A DNA stretch of 17,356 nt. Source: JBCCEV01 sp039030125. GTDB taxonomy: Bacteria > Pseudomonadota > Gammaproteobacteria > Ga0077536. Position 1 is the first letter of the stretch. Every line of letters begins with the position of its first letter. The notes beneath the pieces were generated by a model. The model was not told the DNA's origin and ran no database searches. It saw only the letters and a program-made list of their open reading frames with translations. Below, one piece after another: positions 8,201 to 14,450 of this stretch. The stretch covers positions 1 to 17,356 of the forward strand of contig JBCCEV010000090.1 of assembly GCA_039030125.1 (NCBI GenBank), written 5' to 3'. Position numbers and translations under genes: made by a program.

Positions 8201-8809
8201 GTATTCAGACATAGAGGTCGGCTCAACGACGACGAAGCGCCGTTCGTCTCCGAGCATAAGGACTCGACCATGATCCGCGGCAAGGGCATGATCCTCATGA
8301 GCTATCTTGCCGCGCGCTTTGGTCATGCGGCGCTTGAAAATGCGTTTGGAACCTTCCTTGAGCAGTGGCGTTATCAAGGCGCGCCTTATCCAACGGCTCA
8401 AGATTTCATCGCGCATCTGCGCACCCAGTTACCGACCGAAGCCGCGCCTCAGCTTGCTGACATTTTTGAGCACATCACGCGCTGGGATCTTCGCTGTCTT
8501 GGCGCTACAACCGAAAAACAGGCTGACGGCCGGTGGTTAACCGAGGTCGAGTTCTCTGTTGGGAAGTTTCACACCAGTGGTTCGGGCAAAGAGGTCGAGG
8601 TGCCGTTCACGACGCCTGTGCTCGTCGCCGTCGCCGAAGATCGCGATTTTGTGAGGACCTTTGACAGTCGCTGGCTCGATCCAGACAGTGGTAAAGCCAC
8701 TGTGCGTTTTACGACCGACTCGCCACCCGCTTACGCCGGTCTTGATCCTTTTTTGTGGTTGCCAGACACCAATCCCCAGAATCACATCATCAACGTGCGT
8801 CAGCGCTAG
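5261..8809 (+). CDS. ABC permease fused to a degenerate M1 aminopeptidase-like domain
   Basis: A 1182-residue membrane protein, partner of the ATPase it overlaps. Residues 1 to about 571 are an ABC-2-like permease with roughly 13 hydrophobic segments (near 20-34, 57-76, 102-129, 148-168, 176-195, 241-263, 309-326, 348-366, 390-411, 434-452, 457-477, 505-527 and 552-571). The rest, about 575-1182, resembles the M1 (gluzincin) aminopeptidase region of known permease/M1 fusions, including the conserved QLIPANVAGA. An odd number of segments would place it outside the cytoplasm. The zinc motif HExxH reads H926-L-M-G-M930, the third ligand position (949/950) is His-Ala instead of Glu, and the catalytic Tyr position before KG (about 1005-1006) is Ile-Arg. 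The frame is intact and the fold-defining motifs persist, so this is a pseudo-enzyme rather than a broken gene. A sensor, scaffold or substrate-presenting role is a guess. Confidence 0.88.
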   Translation: MKPLATQIAMEWRYQRRRPFVFVCAAVYFALAFGDTVQAGLSTDGYQWVNGADTILTRALIFSVFGILAVAGIVGEAASRDHVRRTEEQVLASGAPVAALSLGRFLVSWLMFVATAAMFVPGVLLGTLVPGIAPEQLGPHDFNHYWKAMLFILAPNFLAIAAIVFAVGTRWRSQSAAVLAGVGLLVMWVLARMLLGQDVMRHDIFPLYSLLDPLAMTATAEFTIDWTVAQNNEQFVPMAGYLLWNRLLWGAIAVVLIAGAALARPIRLAEIGQTAMRQRAQRYSLIVAAGGELRQMLRWEFVLLARHGGVRLLLVLAALSLWFAASSSLTHSFSLPTTDLLTHSTGFYFDKVLILLLVWVAGDLITLEQRHRVHEMTDVLPTRDSSRFLAKTIVLLAVVAAFWLLSIAVNLTYQAAHGFYRFELGLHLIDSFVFKAPFYLWMAVLAISLQVLVRQRFIAMGLFLLIYAVPVLLDALGLFHPLYRFGEVNHFWYSNLDGYGHFWRGHLWLVLYWTLGSSVVWLLALGTYARGSEPLPRRTLLGLNLRGSRYRNRLFALALSFGAVGVVIYYQTAVLNPWPPLSVDAVKAQIEKRYGETWRGRAQPVVVAINGEVDLYPNERRFEIRGAFTLENQSGEPITEMLVMREPDLQNLVVTPGIAATRLSLDDELGVEHWHLGKALEPGARMTLQFSAENAPAAGFRAHARNDGILEVGRLEVIGNGTSLLNLQLMPAIGYTDRVEHKPRWKRRRYGLPLDWRAPSGEYALHQAHDTTHLGWVESIDMTITTAGDQIPLHAGRVLEDTLLEDGRRRVRFVHDRPNRGWSTLVSGRLSEHRVENDGYPPIVIYHDPTHTFTLDEMAVQFSAALKYFAKTYGPAPFETFRMAQQSLHYDGMGARSGFGFATEVLGWKSDLGASRGYVIAKMTAHLMGMAWFADQLIPANVAGAKIIHAGLPFWAAGLYLEQQQGHVAATDLRRQAMGEVFRHRGRLNDDEAPFVSEHKDSTMIRGKGMILMSYLAARFGHAALENAFGTFLEQWRYQGAPYPTAQDFIAHLRTQLPTEAAPQLADIFEHITRWDLRCLGATTEKQADGRWLTEVEFSVGKFHTSGSGKEVEVPFTTPVLVAVAEDRDFVRTFDSRWLDPDSGKATVRFTTDSPPAYAGLDPFLWLPDTNPQNHIINVRQR

Positions 8810-8827
8810 GCGTATCTTCCAACGACG

Positions 8828-10489
8828 TCAATCGGGATCGGCTTTAAAAACGCGTTGCCCTTCAAACCACGTTTCAAGGACACGGGTTGCTGATATTTGC
8901 CACGGCTCAATATCAAATAAGTTTTGGTTTAGCACGATCAGATCCGCGGACTTCCCAGCTTCTAGCGATCCCGTCTGGTGATCGCGGCGGAGCGCCCTCG
9001 CGCTTTCCAGCGTAAACATGGAGAGCACGCGCGTTAAGCCGATCGCCTGAGTGCCCCACAGCGTGGGACCCGATTCCTCACCTGGTGGCTTGCGCGTGAC
9101 CATGGTTTCGATACCGATCCATGGGTCCATTGATGCAACGGCCGCCGGCCAGTCCGATCCGGTGAGCACCGGAGCGCCCGTTTCAAGCAAGTCACGGATC
9201 GGCCAATAGCGCCTGCCGCGCTCACCGAGGGCGGTGACGACGCTGTCATTCAAGGGCGACGGAAACCAAATGTAAGGCGAGAGATCCGCGACCGCGTTGA
9301 GGGCCGCAAAGCGCGGAATATCCGCATCATCCACAAAACCCGCGTGTGCAAGTTCATGACGCAAGTCCTCGCGACCCGAGATCGCATGGGCGCGCTCAAT
9401 AGCGTTAAGGGCAACTCGCACGGAGCGATCTCCGGCGGTATGTAACTTGACCGTGAAGCCACGCGCTTCGAGTGCGGCGATATCCTGCGTTAATGTTTCT
9501 TCATCAACATGCAGCCACCCGTCGTGATCGGCTGCAAAGCCATCTCCGGCGAGATACGGACTTAACATGGCCGCGGTGCGGGCACTGGTAGGGACGCCGT
9601 CTTCATAGATTTTTACGAAGCGGGTATCAACATGTTCGCTTGCGTAGTTGTCGCACAGCGATTCGATATGAGCGTAATCAAGTGGCGTTGAGCGCGCACC
9701 ATAGGGCGTTGAAATCGATGCCGCGACGTAAAGCTGTAAGCCGCCGTCCCTGTCGGTCGTTTGATAGGCGTTCAATAACGGCTCGGTAGCATCGGCATCG
9801 TTGACACCAACGATCCCGAATCCGTGCGCGATACGCATCATTTCCTGAACGCCTGCGCGATATTGGTCGCTCGTCCAATCGGGTATGCGTGCCCGTGCTT
9901 CAACATCAGCCTGCTCAAGCAGCAATCCGTTAGGAGTTGTCCCATCTGCGGCACGCACGATCCGCCCGCCCGCCGGGTCGTTCGTGTCGCCATCGATCCC
10001 CAAGGCAGCAAGCGCGGCAGAGTTCGCGCAGCCGTTATGGCCAGAATCGTCACGCAGGTAAACCGGTTGGGTGGCAACAACCTTATCTAGCCAGGCGCGG
10101 GGTGTTTGATCGGTGAGGCCATCAAATAAACCGCTGCCCCATCGCCCGCCGATGATCCATTGGGTGGGGTCAGCTTGCTGGGCTGCGGCTGAAATGATCC
10201 GGGCTATCGCGTCGAGGTCGTCGGAGAACGCTATTCGCGCGGTGAAGAGCAGCGCGATTGCGCCCTTTACAGGATGGCAATGCGCATCGATCAACCCCGG
10301 CATCGCCATGCGTCCGGCTAGGTCGATTGGTTGGGTTTCAGCATTTATGAAGCGGGCGATTTCTTCGCTGGTGCCGACCGCCTGGATCTTGCCATCATCG
10401 ATCGCCAGCGCTTCGACGAGCGGTTGTGTGGGATCCATCGTATAGATACGGCCGTTCAAAAAAACCGTACCGGCACAGGTTTTACCCAC
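8828..10489 (-). CDS. Amidohydrolase family protein (Amidohydro_3, YtcJ-like)
   Basis: A 553-residue metal-dependent hydrolase of the Amidohydro_3 group. The N-terminal beta-sandwich segment FLNGRIYTMDP is followed by the metal motif DAHCHP (H70 and H72). Later family positions are seen in KLHTAGDRS, HELAHAGFVDD and the aspartate of GSDWPA. The C-terminal SLEAGKSADLIVLNQNLF is typical. I chose the GTG at 10487-10489: its GTGGGTAA overlaps the end of the DUF924 gene by 8 bases. The same frame stays open to an ATG at 10616-10618, but that start would overlap DUF924 by 137 bases and adds a non-homologous-looking leader. No strong ribosome site precedes the GTG, so coupling to DUF924 translation is likely. 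No signal peptide is present. The substrate cannot be deduced; relatives act on amides, carbamates and exo-enol lactam-like compounds. Confidence 0.9.
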   Translation of the reverse strand: MGKTCAGTVFLNGRIYTMDPTQPLVEALAIDDGKIQAVGTSEEIARFINAETQPIDLAGRMAMPGLIDAHCHPVKGAIALLFTARIAFSDDLDAIARIISAAAQQADPTQWIIGGRWGSGLFDGLTDQTPRAWLDKVVATQPVYLRDDSGHNGCANSAALAALGIDGDTNDPAGGRIVRAADGTTPNGLLLEQADVEARARIPDWTSDQYRAGVQEMMRIAHGFGIVGVNDADATEPLLNAYQTTDRDGGLQLYVAASISTPYGARSTPLDYAHIESLCDNYASEHVDTRFVKIYEDGVPTSARTAAMLSPYLAGDGFAADHDGWLHVDEETLTQDIAALEARGFTVKLHTAGDRSVRVALNAIERAHAISGREDLRHELAHAGFVDDADIPRFAALNAVADLSPYIWFPSPLNDSVVTALGERGRRYWPIRDLLETGAPVLTGSDWPAAVASMDPWIGIETMVTRKPPGEESGPTLWGTQAIGLTRVLSMFTLESARALRRDHQTGSLEAGKSADLIVLNQNLFDIEPWQISATRVLETWFEGQRVFKADPD

Positions 10490-11129
10490 TTGTGAGGCCC
10501 GCGTCTTCGAGATCCGCAGCGCCTTGTCCCCACGCGTTGCGATTTTCGGCAAGCCAAGCAAGCTCCTCTTCGGTGCTTTCCCGCCCCAACAGGGCGTTGC
10601 GATGAGGGAAGCGTCCAAATCGCTTAACCACCGCGGCGTGTTCGCGGCCAGCCTGCACGAACGCGGCGACGTTGGGTTTGAAAGCTTGCGGTGCTCGCGC
10701 GTGAATCATTTCATAACCCCGAGCGCATTTTTGTTGGAGTCCCACGTCTTCTGCATGTTCGAACGGCATGAAAAAAAACACGCTCGGAACTATAGGAACT
10801 AAATCGGGATAGGAGCACTCGATCCCGTAGTGAGCGACCGCGCGGGCGCGCGCGTCCCCGGCGAAGGCCTTGCCAGAGCCCCGATAGGCATTACGTGGCA
10901 ACTGATCGAGTAACAAAATCAAGGCGAGGGCACCGCGTGCCGTGACCTGCCAATGATCGAAAGCACCGGTGAGCGCGGCGTCGATAGCTTCGAGATAGCG
11001 CCGTCGCACAATCTCGTCGAGTTCTGGATCAATGCTAAACCAACGCTCGACACAGGTACGCATTGCGATTGGATCATCGGTTGCGCCGCCAAGGTAAAAC
11101 GCGAGGATCTCATCGGAGGTAATAATCAT
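10482..11129 (-). CDS. DUF924 family protein
   Basis: A 215-residue all-helical protein of the DUF924 family, whose function is unknown (TPR-like fold in known members). The family motifs are clear: LALILLLDQLPRNAYRG at about 68-84, FFFMPFEHAED in the middle, and the C-terminal RFGRFPHRNALLGRESTEEEL. Length and end points are normal for the family, so the gene looks intact. The ATG at 11127-11129 is followed by a typical DEILAFYLG start; I see no convincing ribosome site. Its stop overlaps the amidohydrolase start by 8 bases, placing both in one operon. That pairing is the only contextual hint to its role. Confidence 0.93.
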   Translation of the reverse strand: MIITSDEILAFYLGGATDDPIAMRTCVERWFSIDPELDEIVRRRYLEAIDAALTGAFDHWQVTARGALALILLLDQLPRNAYRGSGKAFAGDARARAVAHYGIECSYPDLVPIVPSVFFFMPFEHAEDVGLQQKCARGYEMIHARAPQAFKPNVAAFVQAGREHAAVVKRFGRFPHRNALLGRESTEEELAWLAENRNAWGQGAADLEDAGLTSG

Positions 11130-11453
11130 TGTTCGTTGGAGGGTGTTTTAAGATGCAGCGATGTTCAATCTCGAGGCGGGATCCCTAATAACGACAGGGA
11201 AGGTCGCCACCGGGCGTATTTCAGATCAATGCGTCGATACCCTAGGTGTTGAATTCGAGAGCGCCTTTGCCGATCCATCGAGCCCATCCAATCTCCTTTC
11301 GCATGGCTTGGCAAGACGAACGGTTAATTGTGCGCAGTGTTCTCTTGTGAAAATTTTGGTCAAGCTGCAACTCTGGTTAATATGGATGTACGGGGCGCGT
11401 AAAAGATAATCCGAGGAACATACCCATTCCTCACTATATTTGGGAAAAGCCAA
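11130..11453. other. 324-bp intergenic region between divergent genes, no gene seen
   Basis: This stretch separates the - strand DUF924 operon from the + strand Spondin_N gene and should contain promoters for both. An 82-codon + strand frame inside it has no ribosome site and no recognisable protein character, so it is not called. A weak sigma70-like pair TTGGTC (11356-11361), 16 bases, TAATAT (11378-11383) points toward the Spondin_N gene, 70 bases before its start. No repeats or RNA genes were recognised apart from the short inverted repeat listed separately. Confidence 0.5.
11413..11432. promoter_or_regulatory. Short perfect inverted repeat in the Spondin_N leader, possible operator
   Basis: GAGGAA at 11413-11418 and TTCCTC at 11427-11432 form a perfect 6-bp inverted repeat with an 8-base spacer, ending 21 bases before the ATG at 11454. 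It could bind a dimeric regulator or form a weak mRNA hairpin that influences translation. Repeats this short arise by chance, so this is only a candidate. Confidence 0.25.
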
Positions 11454-12176
11454 ATGCGTAGCTTACTAAGAAACCCCGTAGTCCGGATCTCCTCATTCAC
11501 GTTTCTAATTGCGCTCTCTTCAGCGCTCTCCGCGGCCACCTATAAGGTGAGCTTCGTCGGACTTTGGAACGGCACTCACGTTACCTCAGGGGTTCTTCCG
11601 CCGGGCGCGCACTTCACCGAACTCGTTGGCGCGACACATGTGACAGGCGCCACGTTCTGGACGCCTGGGACCGCAGCAAGTAACGGTGTCGAAGCCGTAG
11701 CCGAGGGAGGCAATATCTTTCCCCTGCTCCAAGAGCTCACACCATTGATAGGCAGCGGCCAAGTTGATGGATTTATTGAGGTTAGTGACATCTCTGGTTT
11801 CCCCACCACCGCTACCTCCACATTCGATATTTTCCAATCTCATCCGGAAGTTTCGCTGATTTCAATGATCGCGCCGAGTCCGGATTGGTTTGTCGGGGTG
11901 CGCGGTGTGGCGCTCCATGACGGCACGTCCTGGACACAGCAGCTTAGCGTCGATCTGATCCCCTGGGATGCGGGCACCGAGGACGGCAATGGTTTTAGCT
12001 TGAGTAATCCAGCGACTTCACCGCAGGGGGTTATCTCGAATGTGTTTGCTTCGCCTTTTGTCGGACAACCCGTGATCGGTCGGATTGAATTCGAACTTTT
12101 GGCGATCCCTGTGCCGGCCTCGCTTTGGATGTTGCTAAGTGCCGTTGCCGTTCTGCTGCGCCAAGTAGCGCGCTGA
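11454..12176 (+). CDS. Exported Spondin_N domain protein with VPLPA-type C-terminal sorting signal
   Basis: A 240-residue secreted protein. Residues 1 to about 28 form a signal peptide (basic start MRSLLRN, hydrophobic core, likely cleavage after ALSA or the next Ala). The mature part matches the Spondin_N domain: YKVSFVGLWNG at 30-40, AHFTELVGATH at 52-62, TFWTPGTAASNGVEAVAEGG at about 67-86, SPDWFVGV near 142-149, and DLIPWDAGTEDG near 167-178. The end has IPVPA at 218-222, a hydrophobic stretch, and a basic tail RQVAR, the three-part PEP-CTERM/VPLPA-CTERM pattern read by exosortases. It is therefore probably sorted to the cell surface or extracellular matrix. No exosortase lies in this window, so sorting must be done by a distant gene. 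The ribosome site (GGGAAAAG) is weak. It stands alone, flanked by - strand genes on both sides. Its role in adhesion or matrix is inferred from eukaryotic spondins only. Confidence 0.88.
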   Translation: MRSLLRNPVVRISSFTFLIALSSALSAATYKVSFVGLWNGTHVTSGVLPPGAHFTELVGATHVTGATFWTPGTAASNGVEAVAEGGNIFPLLQELTPLIGSGQVDGFIEVSDISGFPTTATSTFDIFQSHPEVSLISMIAPSPDWFVGVRGVALHDGTSWTQQLSVDLIPWDAGTEDGNGFSLSNPATSPQGVISNVFASPFVGQPVIGRIEFELLAIPVPASLWMLLSAVAVLLRQVAR

Positions 12177-12182
12177 AGCAGT

Positions 12183-12219
12183 GGAAGTTCTGCGGCCTTG
12201 AGAGTGCCGCCAAGCTTCC
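12183..12219. terminator. Imperfect hairpin between convergent genes, candidate terminator
   Basis: GGAAG (12183-12187) pairs with CTTCC (12215-12219), and GCGGC (12192-12196) pairs with GCCGC (12206-12210). They are separated by a 4-base internal loop on each side and closed by a 9-base loop. It lies just after the Spondin_N gene (ends 12176) and before the end of the convergent MOSC gene (12314). There is no T-run, so it could terminate only weakly or protect the transcript end. Confidence 0.35.
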
Positions 12220-12313
12220 CGTGGCAACAAAGACTCAGCGGCGTGTCTTGCGGGCCTTGATCGGCGCGGATTAGTCCTACTGATTCTCAAAGCCAAGCGA
12301 GTTTAGCCATCCC

Positions 12314-13102
12314 TTAGGACGCCAGCACCACCGGATCGCCAACTTTAACCTCGCCCGGTTGTAGCACTTCGGCAAAAACGGCGAAGCCCGGCGTCTCGTA
12401 GTCGGGCATCATCCCGTCGGGCAGATGCACTTTGTCACGATAACGGATCAGGCTTTTCATGACTTCTTGGTCGCGATCACCACTGCTTGGATTGAAGCCG
12501 GTAATTTGGCAGCGCGGAACGCCGGTTCGGACCCTAAGCAGCGCGTCGCCAACCCGCAGCTCACGACCGTCCCAACCGTCTTCTTCATGTTCAACTTCGT
12601 TATCAATGACGAAGCCCGCGCGAAAGCGTGAAGGATCGACGGCTTCTCCCAGTTCTCTTTCCAGGCGTCTCAGGGATCCGGTGGTTAAAAAAGTCACGGG
12701 CAACACATCAATCGCGCGACCGCTCGAGAGACACCGCACCAGGCGGATCGGACGTTGGGCAAAATCGGATAAGACTTTGCGCCAGGGGCCGTCCACTTCG
12801 GCCGTTTCAATCATCCGGATCCCAAAGTGATCGATATCCAGTTTTGTGTCGCTCGCGCTTGCCGAGCCGGTTATTTCCGTGCCGTCAGGCATGCTCAGGG
12901 TCAGGGTGTCCGCATGCGCGTCGAAGGTGAATTTGAGTGGCATGAAAAAGCGGTGCTGATCGGAGTTGACGAACGTATTGTCGTCCTCAACCATCGCGAA
13001 GGCTCGATCATGGCGAATACCGTCGCTATCGATATGAATTGCTTCAGGCTTTAGAAATTGTGTGGCCTTGACGATGACTTGACCGAGTTCCGACACTTTC
13101 AT
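12314..13102 (-). CDS. MOSC domain protein (YcbX/mARC-like)
   Basis: A 262-residue protein with an N-terminal MOSC_N beta-barrel (about 1-115, including GIRHDRAFAMV near 28-38 and FVNSDQHRFFMPL) and a C-terminal MOSC domain (about 120-260). MOSC proteins bind molybdenum cofactor; in mARC/YcbX enzymes a conserved cysteine ligates Mo. Here it is C198 in GVPRCQITGFNPSSG. The end GEVKVGDPVVL is typical. The ATG at 13100-13102 follows GGGAG at 8 bases. E. coli YcbX reduces N-hydroxylated bases with a fused or separate ferredoxin; this protein lacks a ferredoxin domain. A reductase role is plausible but unproven. It is transcribed alone on the - strand; the DUF1330 gene ends 179 bp upstream in the same direction. 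Confidence 0.9.
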   Translation of the reverse strand: MKVSELGQVIVKATQFLKPEAIHIDSDGIRHDRAFAMVEDDNTFVNSDQHRFFMPLKFTFDAHADTLTLSMPDGTEITGSASASDTKLDIDHFGIRMIETAEVDGPWRKVLSDFAQRPIRLVRCLSSGRAIDVLPVTFLTTGSLRRLERELGEAVDPSRFRAGFVIDNEVEHEEDGWDGRELRVGDALLRVRTGVPRCQITGFNPSSGDRDQEVMKSLIRYRDKVHLPDGMMPDYETPGFAVFAEVLQPGEVKVGDPVVLAS

Positions 13103-13281
13103 TGCTGCGTCTCCCGCTGCTACTCAACCTAGATTGTGATATGCAAGATTATGATAACCCACGCCGCATTGTGCCGCGTTGTCCATGCCATTCACTTAGA
13201 GATATCGATTGCATGACGCTTGGCATCATCCCTCGCGTAGCGGCTGCCAAGTTTGCCCCGGCTCTAGCCCAACGGCACAAG

Positions 13282-13587
13282 CTATGTCGCGAGGTCGTCT
13301 TTGCCCTCAATGAGAAAATGGAAACTACGGGAACCCGCCTGACGGGCTCTGAGATGGGGCTGATATTGTGAATCGTTCATAAATCCGAGTGCCGCTGCCT
13401 TGGACGGCCACTCGATGAGTATTCGCAGCGCCGCCTCATCGGTCTTTCCCTCAAGTTGCTCGTGTGCCGCAGTTCGCGCCAAATATTTACCGCCATATTG
13501 TTTGACCAGTCGATTAGCGGGCTCGATGTAGTCGGGGATCCATTCTTCATTGACCGGAGTAACGGCTAACACCGAGTAATAGGGCAT
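13282..13587 (-). CDS. DUF1330-like small dimeric alpha/beta-barrel protein (first copy)
   Basis: A 101-residue ferredoxin-like fold protein resembling DUF1330. It has the order strand (YYSVLAVTPV), helix (WIPDYIEPANRLVKQYG), GGKYLARTAAHEQLEG, strand (RILIEWPS), and helix with the family-like NDSQYQPHLRARQAGS. The function of DUF1330 is unknown; the fold is shared with ABM monooxygenases and EthD. The ATG at 13585-13587 is preceded by AAAGGA. It lies 21 bases after the ABM-like gene on the same strand and is probably co-transcribed with it. A second, divergent DUF1330-type gene lies at 14081-14383. Confidence 0.85.
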   Translation of the reverse strand: MPYYSVLAVTPVNEEWIPDYIEPANRLVKQYGGKYLARTAAHEQLEGKTDEAALRILIEWPSKAAALGFMNDSQYQPHLRARQAGSRSFHFLIEGKDDLAT

Positions 13588-13608
13588 GTCGATTTTCCTT
13601 TGCTGTGA

Positions 13609-13959
13609 CTAGCGGGTGAAGCCGCCGAACGGTTTGAGTAATTTCGGCGCGAGAGCCGCGTGGCGCTCGCGCAATTCGCTGGGTAGGTTTCCCAGACGAA
13701 CCATTCGGGTTCCGGGCGCGGCATCGAGCCAGCGCGCGGCGAAATTGTCCCAATTGTTGATATGGATATGCGCCGATTCGACATCTTTAAATTGCTCCAA
13801 GACCAAGACATCGCCGTCATCTGATACAAAGTATTGATAGACGAGTGTGCCGCCTTCTTTCTGTGTTTCAGCGACGATTGCTTCAACAATTTCCCTAAAT
13901 TCCTCGCGCCGGCCGTCTTTGATTTTGGCCTCCACGATCCAACCGATGTGGTCAAACAT
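13609..13959 (-). CDS. Antibiotic biosynthesis monooxygenase (ABM)-like protein
   Basis: A 116-residue protein with the ABM/YgiN-type order: strand (IGWIVEAKIKDG), helix (REEFREIVEAIVAETQKEGG), strand (TLVYQYFVSDDGDVLVLEQFKD), helix (SAHIHINNWDNFAARWLDAA). ABM proteins are cofactor-free or heme-linked dimeric barrels acting on quinones or other aromatics, but many are uncharacterised. The C-terminal 30 residues (LPSELRERHAALAPKLLKPFGG) extend past the usual domain. The ATG at 13957-13959 is chosen over a GTG three codons upstream, because AAGGGG sits 8 bases before the ATG and would overlap the GTG. It is the first gene of a two-gene - strand unit with the DUF1330 gene. Confidence 0.8.
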   Translation of the reverse strand: MFDHIGWIVEAKIKDGRREEFREIVEAIVAETQKEGGTLVYQYFVSDDGDVLVLEQFKDVESAHIHINNWDNFAARWLDAAPGTRMVRLGNLPSELRERHAALAPKLLKPFGGFTR

Positions 13960-13967
13960 GGTGATCA

Positions 13968-13973
13968 CCCCTT
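13968..13973 (-). promoter_or_regulatory. Ribosome binding site deciding the ABM-like gene start
   Basis: AAGGGG on the - strand lies 8 bases before the ATG at 13957-13959. The alternative GTG (13966-13968) begins inside this motif, leaving it no usable spacing, so the ATG is favoured. Confidence 0.55.
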
Positions 13974-14010
13974 GAATTCAGATAGTTCATGGCGGCCTGA
14001 GCTGTGGGAG

Positions 14011-14051
14011 TTGGCGCCGCAATGATATTTTAGTAATATATCACAAATATC
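14011..14051 (+). promoter_or_regulatory. AT-rich divergent promoter region with a candidate sigma70 pair and GATAT/ATATC repeats
   Basis: The 121-base gap between the divergent ABM-like and second DUF1330 genes turns sharply AT-rich. TTGGCG (14011-14016), 17 bases, TAATAT (14034-14039) gives a reasonable + strand promoter. GATAT at 14024-14028 is mirrored by ATATC at both 14038-14042 and 14047-14051, overlapping the -10 box, where an operator would be effective. This is read by eye only. Confidence 0.3.
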
Positions 14052-14080
14052 TTAAAAGTCAGCTCGGAGGGGCCCAGCGC

Positions 14081-14383
14081 TTGGCTGCTTATTTCGTCTT
14101 TAGTCACGAGGTGACCGATCTGGACAAACTCCAGGACCAATACTTGCCACGGGCCTTGCAAACATTGGCGCCGTTCAACCCGGAAATACTGGTGGTCGAC
14201 CCGGCCCCCGAAGTGGTTGAAGGCGAGTCAAAAAACACCCGCACGGTGATCTTGAAGTTCAAGGATAAGCAACAGGCCAGGCAGTGGTATGAGAGTGCCG
14301 ACTACCAATCAATTATTCACCTGCGCCTAGAAGCGGTGAATGGTGGCGCGGTTCTGTGCGACGCCTTCGAGCCGCCCGCCTAA
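14081..14383 (+). CDS. DUF1330-like small dimeric alpha/beta-barrel protein (second copy)
   Basis: A 100-residue protein with the DUF1330 pattern: AYFVFSHEVTD strand, helix DLDKLQDQYLPRALQTLAPF, VVDPAPEVVEGES, strand TVILKFKDK, helix QARQWYESADYQSIIHLRLEAV. The central W-Y-x-S-x-x-Y signature fits the family better than the first copy does. The start is a TTG at 14081-14083 with GGAGG ten bases upstream; no ATG is available in frame nearby. It heads the + strand run that includes the TIM-barrel gene 67 bp downstream. It is clearly different in sequence from the 13282-13587 protein, so the two are ancient paralogues at best, and any redundancy is unlikely. Confidence 0.85.
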   Translation: MAAYFVFSHEVTDLDKLQDQYLPRALQTLAPFNPEILVVDPAPEVVEGESKNTRTVILKFKDKQQARQWYESADYQSIIHLRLEAVNGGAVLCDAFEPPA

Positions 14384-14450
14384 TCATTAGAACGCGCTTA
14401 TCACGCGGTTGATTCGCGGGATCCGCCAGATCCTTTTCAAAGGAAAAATC

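Noticed and set aside
10490..10618. Upstream extension of the amidohydrolase to an ATG at 10616-10618
   Set aside because: It would overlap DUF924 by 137 bases, and its 43 extra residues are basic and do not resemble an Amidohydro_3 N-terminus or a signal peptide.
11161..11409. 82-codon + strand frame in the intergenic region before the Spondin_N gene
   Set aside because: No ribosome site and no family resemblance; better explained as chance in a promoter region.
13102..13371. 89-codon + strand frame between the MOSC and DUF1330 genes
   Set aside because: It overlaps the 3' end of the DUF1330 gene on the other strand and has no ribosome site or family character.
14409..14450. Upstream ATG for the TIM-barrel gene
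   Set aside because: It would add 14 residues before the Tat signal, and the ATG at 14451 has a good AAAGGA site.
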